NCBI RefSeq assembly: GCF_037076455.1
Contig: NZ_AP028679.1
Span: 1,193,501-1,257,500 of the forward strand
Length of the DNA stretch: 64,000 nt
Source: Desulfoferula mesophila
Lineage (GTDB): Bacteria > Desulfobacterota > Desulfarculia > Desulfarculales > Desulfarculaceae
Reading direction: 5' to 3'
A model generated the notes under the pieces. It had not been told where the DNA came from. It did not search any database and was given only the letters and a program-made list of their open reading frames with translations. Position numbers and translations under genes: made by a program. This document shows positions 61,941 through 64,000 of this stretch, piece by piece (the stretch's first letter is position 1; each line of letters opens with the position of its first letter).

Positions 61941-62678
61941 TCAACCGCCGCAGCCCGTGGCCCGCACCAGGGTGAGCACCTCCACCCGCGCGGCGCCCGC
62001 CTGTTTGAGCACCTTGGCGCATTCGTTCACCGTGGCCCCGGTGGTGTACACGTCGTCCACCAGCAGCACCCAGGCTCCCGGCACCTTTTCCCGCCAGGCC
62101 GGGGACAGAGCGAAAGCTCCCTCCACGTTGCGCTGCCGGGCCTTGGGGTCCAGGCCCACCTGGGGTCTAGTATAACGCTTTCGCCGCAACAGGCGGGGGG
62201 CCAACTCCAGCCCCTGGCCGCCGGGCAGGCCTTGGGCCAAGACCAGGGCCTGGTTGAAGCCGCGGCTAATCAGGCGGCGGGGATGCAGGGGCACCGGGGC
62301 GATGAGGTCGGCGGTGGCCCACCAGGAACGGGGGGCGGCCCCCAGCAGGCGGGCCAGGCCCTGGCCCAGCCAAAAGCGGCGCTGATACTTGAAACCGCGC
62401 ACCGCCTCGGCCAGGGGCCCCTGGTGCAGGGCCAGGGCGCGGGCGGCGTCAAAGGCCGGGGGCGCGGCGGCGCAGGCCGGGCAGTGCCAGGCGTGGCCGG
62501 GCCGCCCGCAGATGCGGCAGGCGGGGGCGGGGGGGGCCTGCACCTGCTCGGCGCAGGCGGGGCAGAGAAAGGCCTCGGGCTCCACCGGGCCGCCGCAGGC
62601 GGGGCAGGCGGGCGGGAAGATCAGGTCGCGCAGGCCTTGGGCCAGGTTGGCCAGCGACCACGCCCCCGCTTCGGCCAT
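61941..62678 (-). CDS. comF: ComF family phosphoribosyltransferase-like protein
   Basis: A 245-residue double zinc ribbon plus phosphoribosyltransferase protein. The N-terminal CPACGGPVEPEAFLCPAC and a second CRICGRPGHAWHCPAC form zinc sites. The PRPP-binding loop is VLLVDDVYTTGATVNECAKVLKQAGA. Homologues take part in DNA uptake or repair of single strands; the enzymatic role is unsettled. Confidence 0.92.
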   Translation of the reverse strand: MAEAGAWSLANLAQGLRDLIFPPACPACGGPVEPEAFLCPACAEQVQAPPAPACRICGRPGHAWHCPACAAAPPAFDAARALALHQGPLAEAVRGFKYQRRFWLGQGLARLLGAAPRSWWATADLIAPVPLHPRRLISRGFNQALVLAQGLPGGQGLELAPRLLRRKRYTRPQVGLDPKARQRNVEGAFALSPAWREKVPGAWVLLVDDVYTTGATVNECAKVLKQAGAARVEVLTLVRATGCGG

Positions 62679-62693
62679 AGTCTCTCCTAAAGC

Positions 62694-63920
<1,227 letters not shown>

Positions 63921-64000
63921 CTAGGATTTTTCCTCGCTGTAGCCCTGCGTGCGGGCATAGGCCACGAACTCTTCGTGGGAGATATCGGGGTCTATGCCGG
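63921..64000 (-). CDS. C-terminal end of an unidentified protein (truncated by window edge)
   Basis: On the minus strand an open frame enters from the window edge and reads GIDPDISHEEFVAYARTQGY then SEEKS and TAG (63923-63921), immediately before the icd ATG. Codon use is coding-like. The 25 residues do not identify the protein; it appears to be translated with icd. Confidence 0.6.
   Translation of the reverse strand, partial: GIDPDISHEEFVAYARTQGYSEEKS

Overview
The window is a gene-dense, GC-rich chromosomal segment from an anaerobic bacterium. Gene content suggests Desulfobacterota (former Deltaproteobacteria), possibly a Desulfarculus-like or syntrophic relative. This is inferred from a Re-citrate-synthase-type enzyme, split methylmalonyl-CoA mutase with an acyl-CoA carboxyltransferase, indolepyruvate:ferredoxin oxidoreductase with an FrhB-like partner, a TAXI-type TRAP transporter and a sigma-54 nitrogen regulon. 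I see no insertion sequence, prophage, CRISPR array or rRNA.

Layout. 1-7.6 kb (+): 3' end of aspS, a LysM lipoprotein, then central carbon genes: a Re-citrate-synthase-like enzyme carrying a C-terminal PDC/Cache sensor domain, a stand-alone biotin carrier, a carboxyltransferase and the two methylmalonyl-CoA mutase subunits. 7.6-11.8 kb (-): an FrhB-like protein, iorA, iorB and a DJ-1/PfpI protein, translationally coupled. 12.0-25.1 kb (+): tRNA-Gly(CCC), then rimP-nusA-infB-ylxP-rbfA-nrnA-truB-rpsO-pnp-M16 peptidase-dut-yycJ, almost without gaps. 25.1-33.8 kb: a membrane protein with a lone HisKA domain (+), then on the - strand a TAXI/TRAP uptake system with UspA, a 3-hydroxyacyl-CoA dehydrogenase and a NarL-type two-component pair. 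34-38.4 kb (+): lon, larC and a lipoprotein. 38.5-41.0 kb (-): a lipoprotein, a matrixin-like lipoprotein protease and radA. 41.1-43.3 kb (+): trxA-trxB-bamD behind a strong promoter and an apparent transcription attenuator. 43.3-48.9 kb (-): cinA-thpR-recA-alaS. 49-51.3 kb: small conserved proteins and a TrmI-type tRNA methyltransferase.

51.4-59.3 kb (-) is a nitrogen island: an outer-membrane beta-barrel, amtB, glnK and glnA, with a NifA/NtrC-like enhancer-binding protein and nadE. Two sigma-54 (-24/-12) promoters face glnA and the porin-amtB-glnK operon. TACC-N4-GGTA dyads lie upstream of glnA and of the regulator, and a wider-spaced variant lies upstream of the amtB operon. GlnK lacks the uridylylated Tyr51 and GlnA lacks the adenylylated tyrosine (Phe372) but has the GSI-alpha feedback Arg62. 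The enteric covalent cascade therefore appears absent, and control would rest on feedback plus the activator. The window ends with DUF2333, hldE2, lepB, comF and icd (-).

The metabolic genes fit together: propionyl-CoA/methylmalonyl-CoA interconversion feeds succinyl-CoA; Re-citrate synthase and NADP-type isocitrate dehydrogenase serve the oxidative TCA branch; IorAB links amino-acid-derived 2-oxoacids to ferredoxin. The features most worth a second look are the Re-citrate synthase/Cache fusion, the nitrogen regulon, the trxA attenuator, the FrhB-IorAB unit and the HisKA-only membrane protein.
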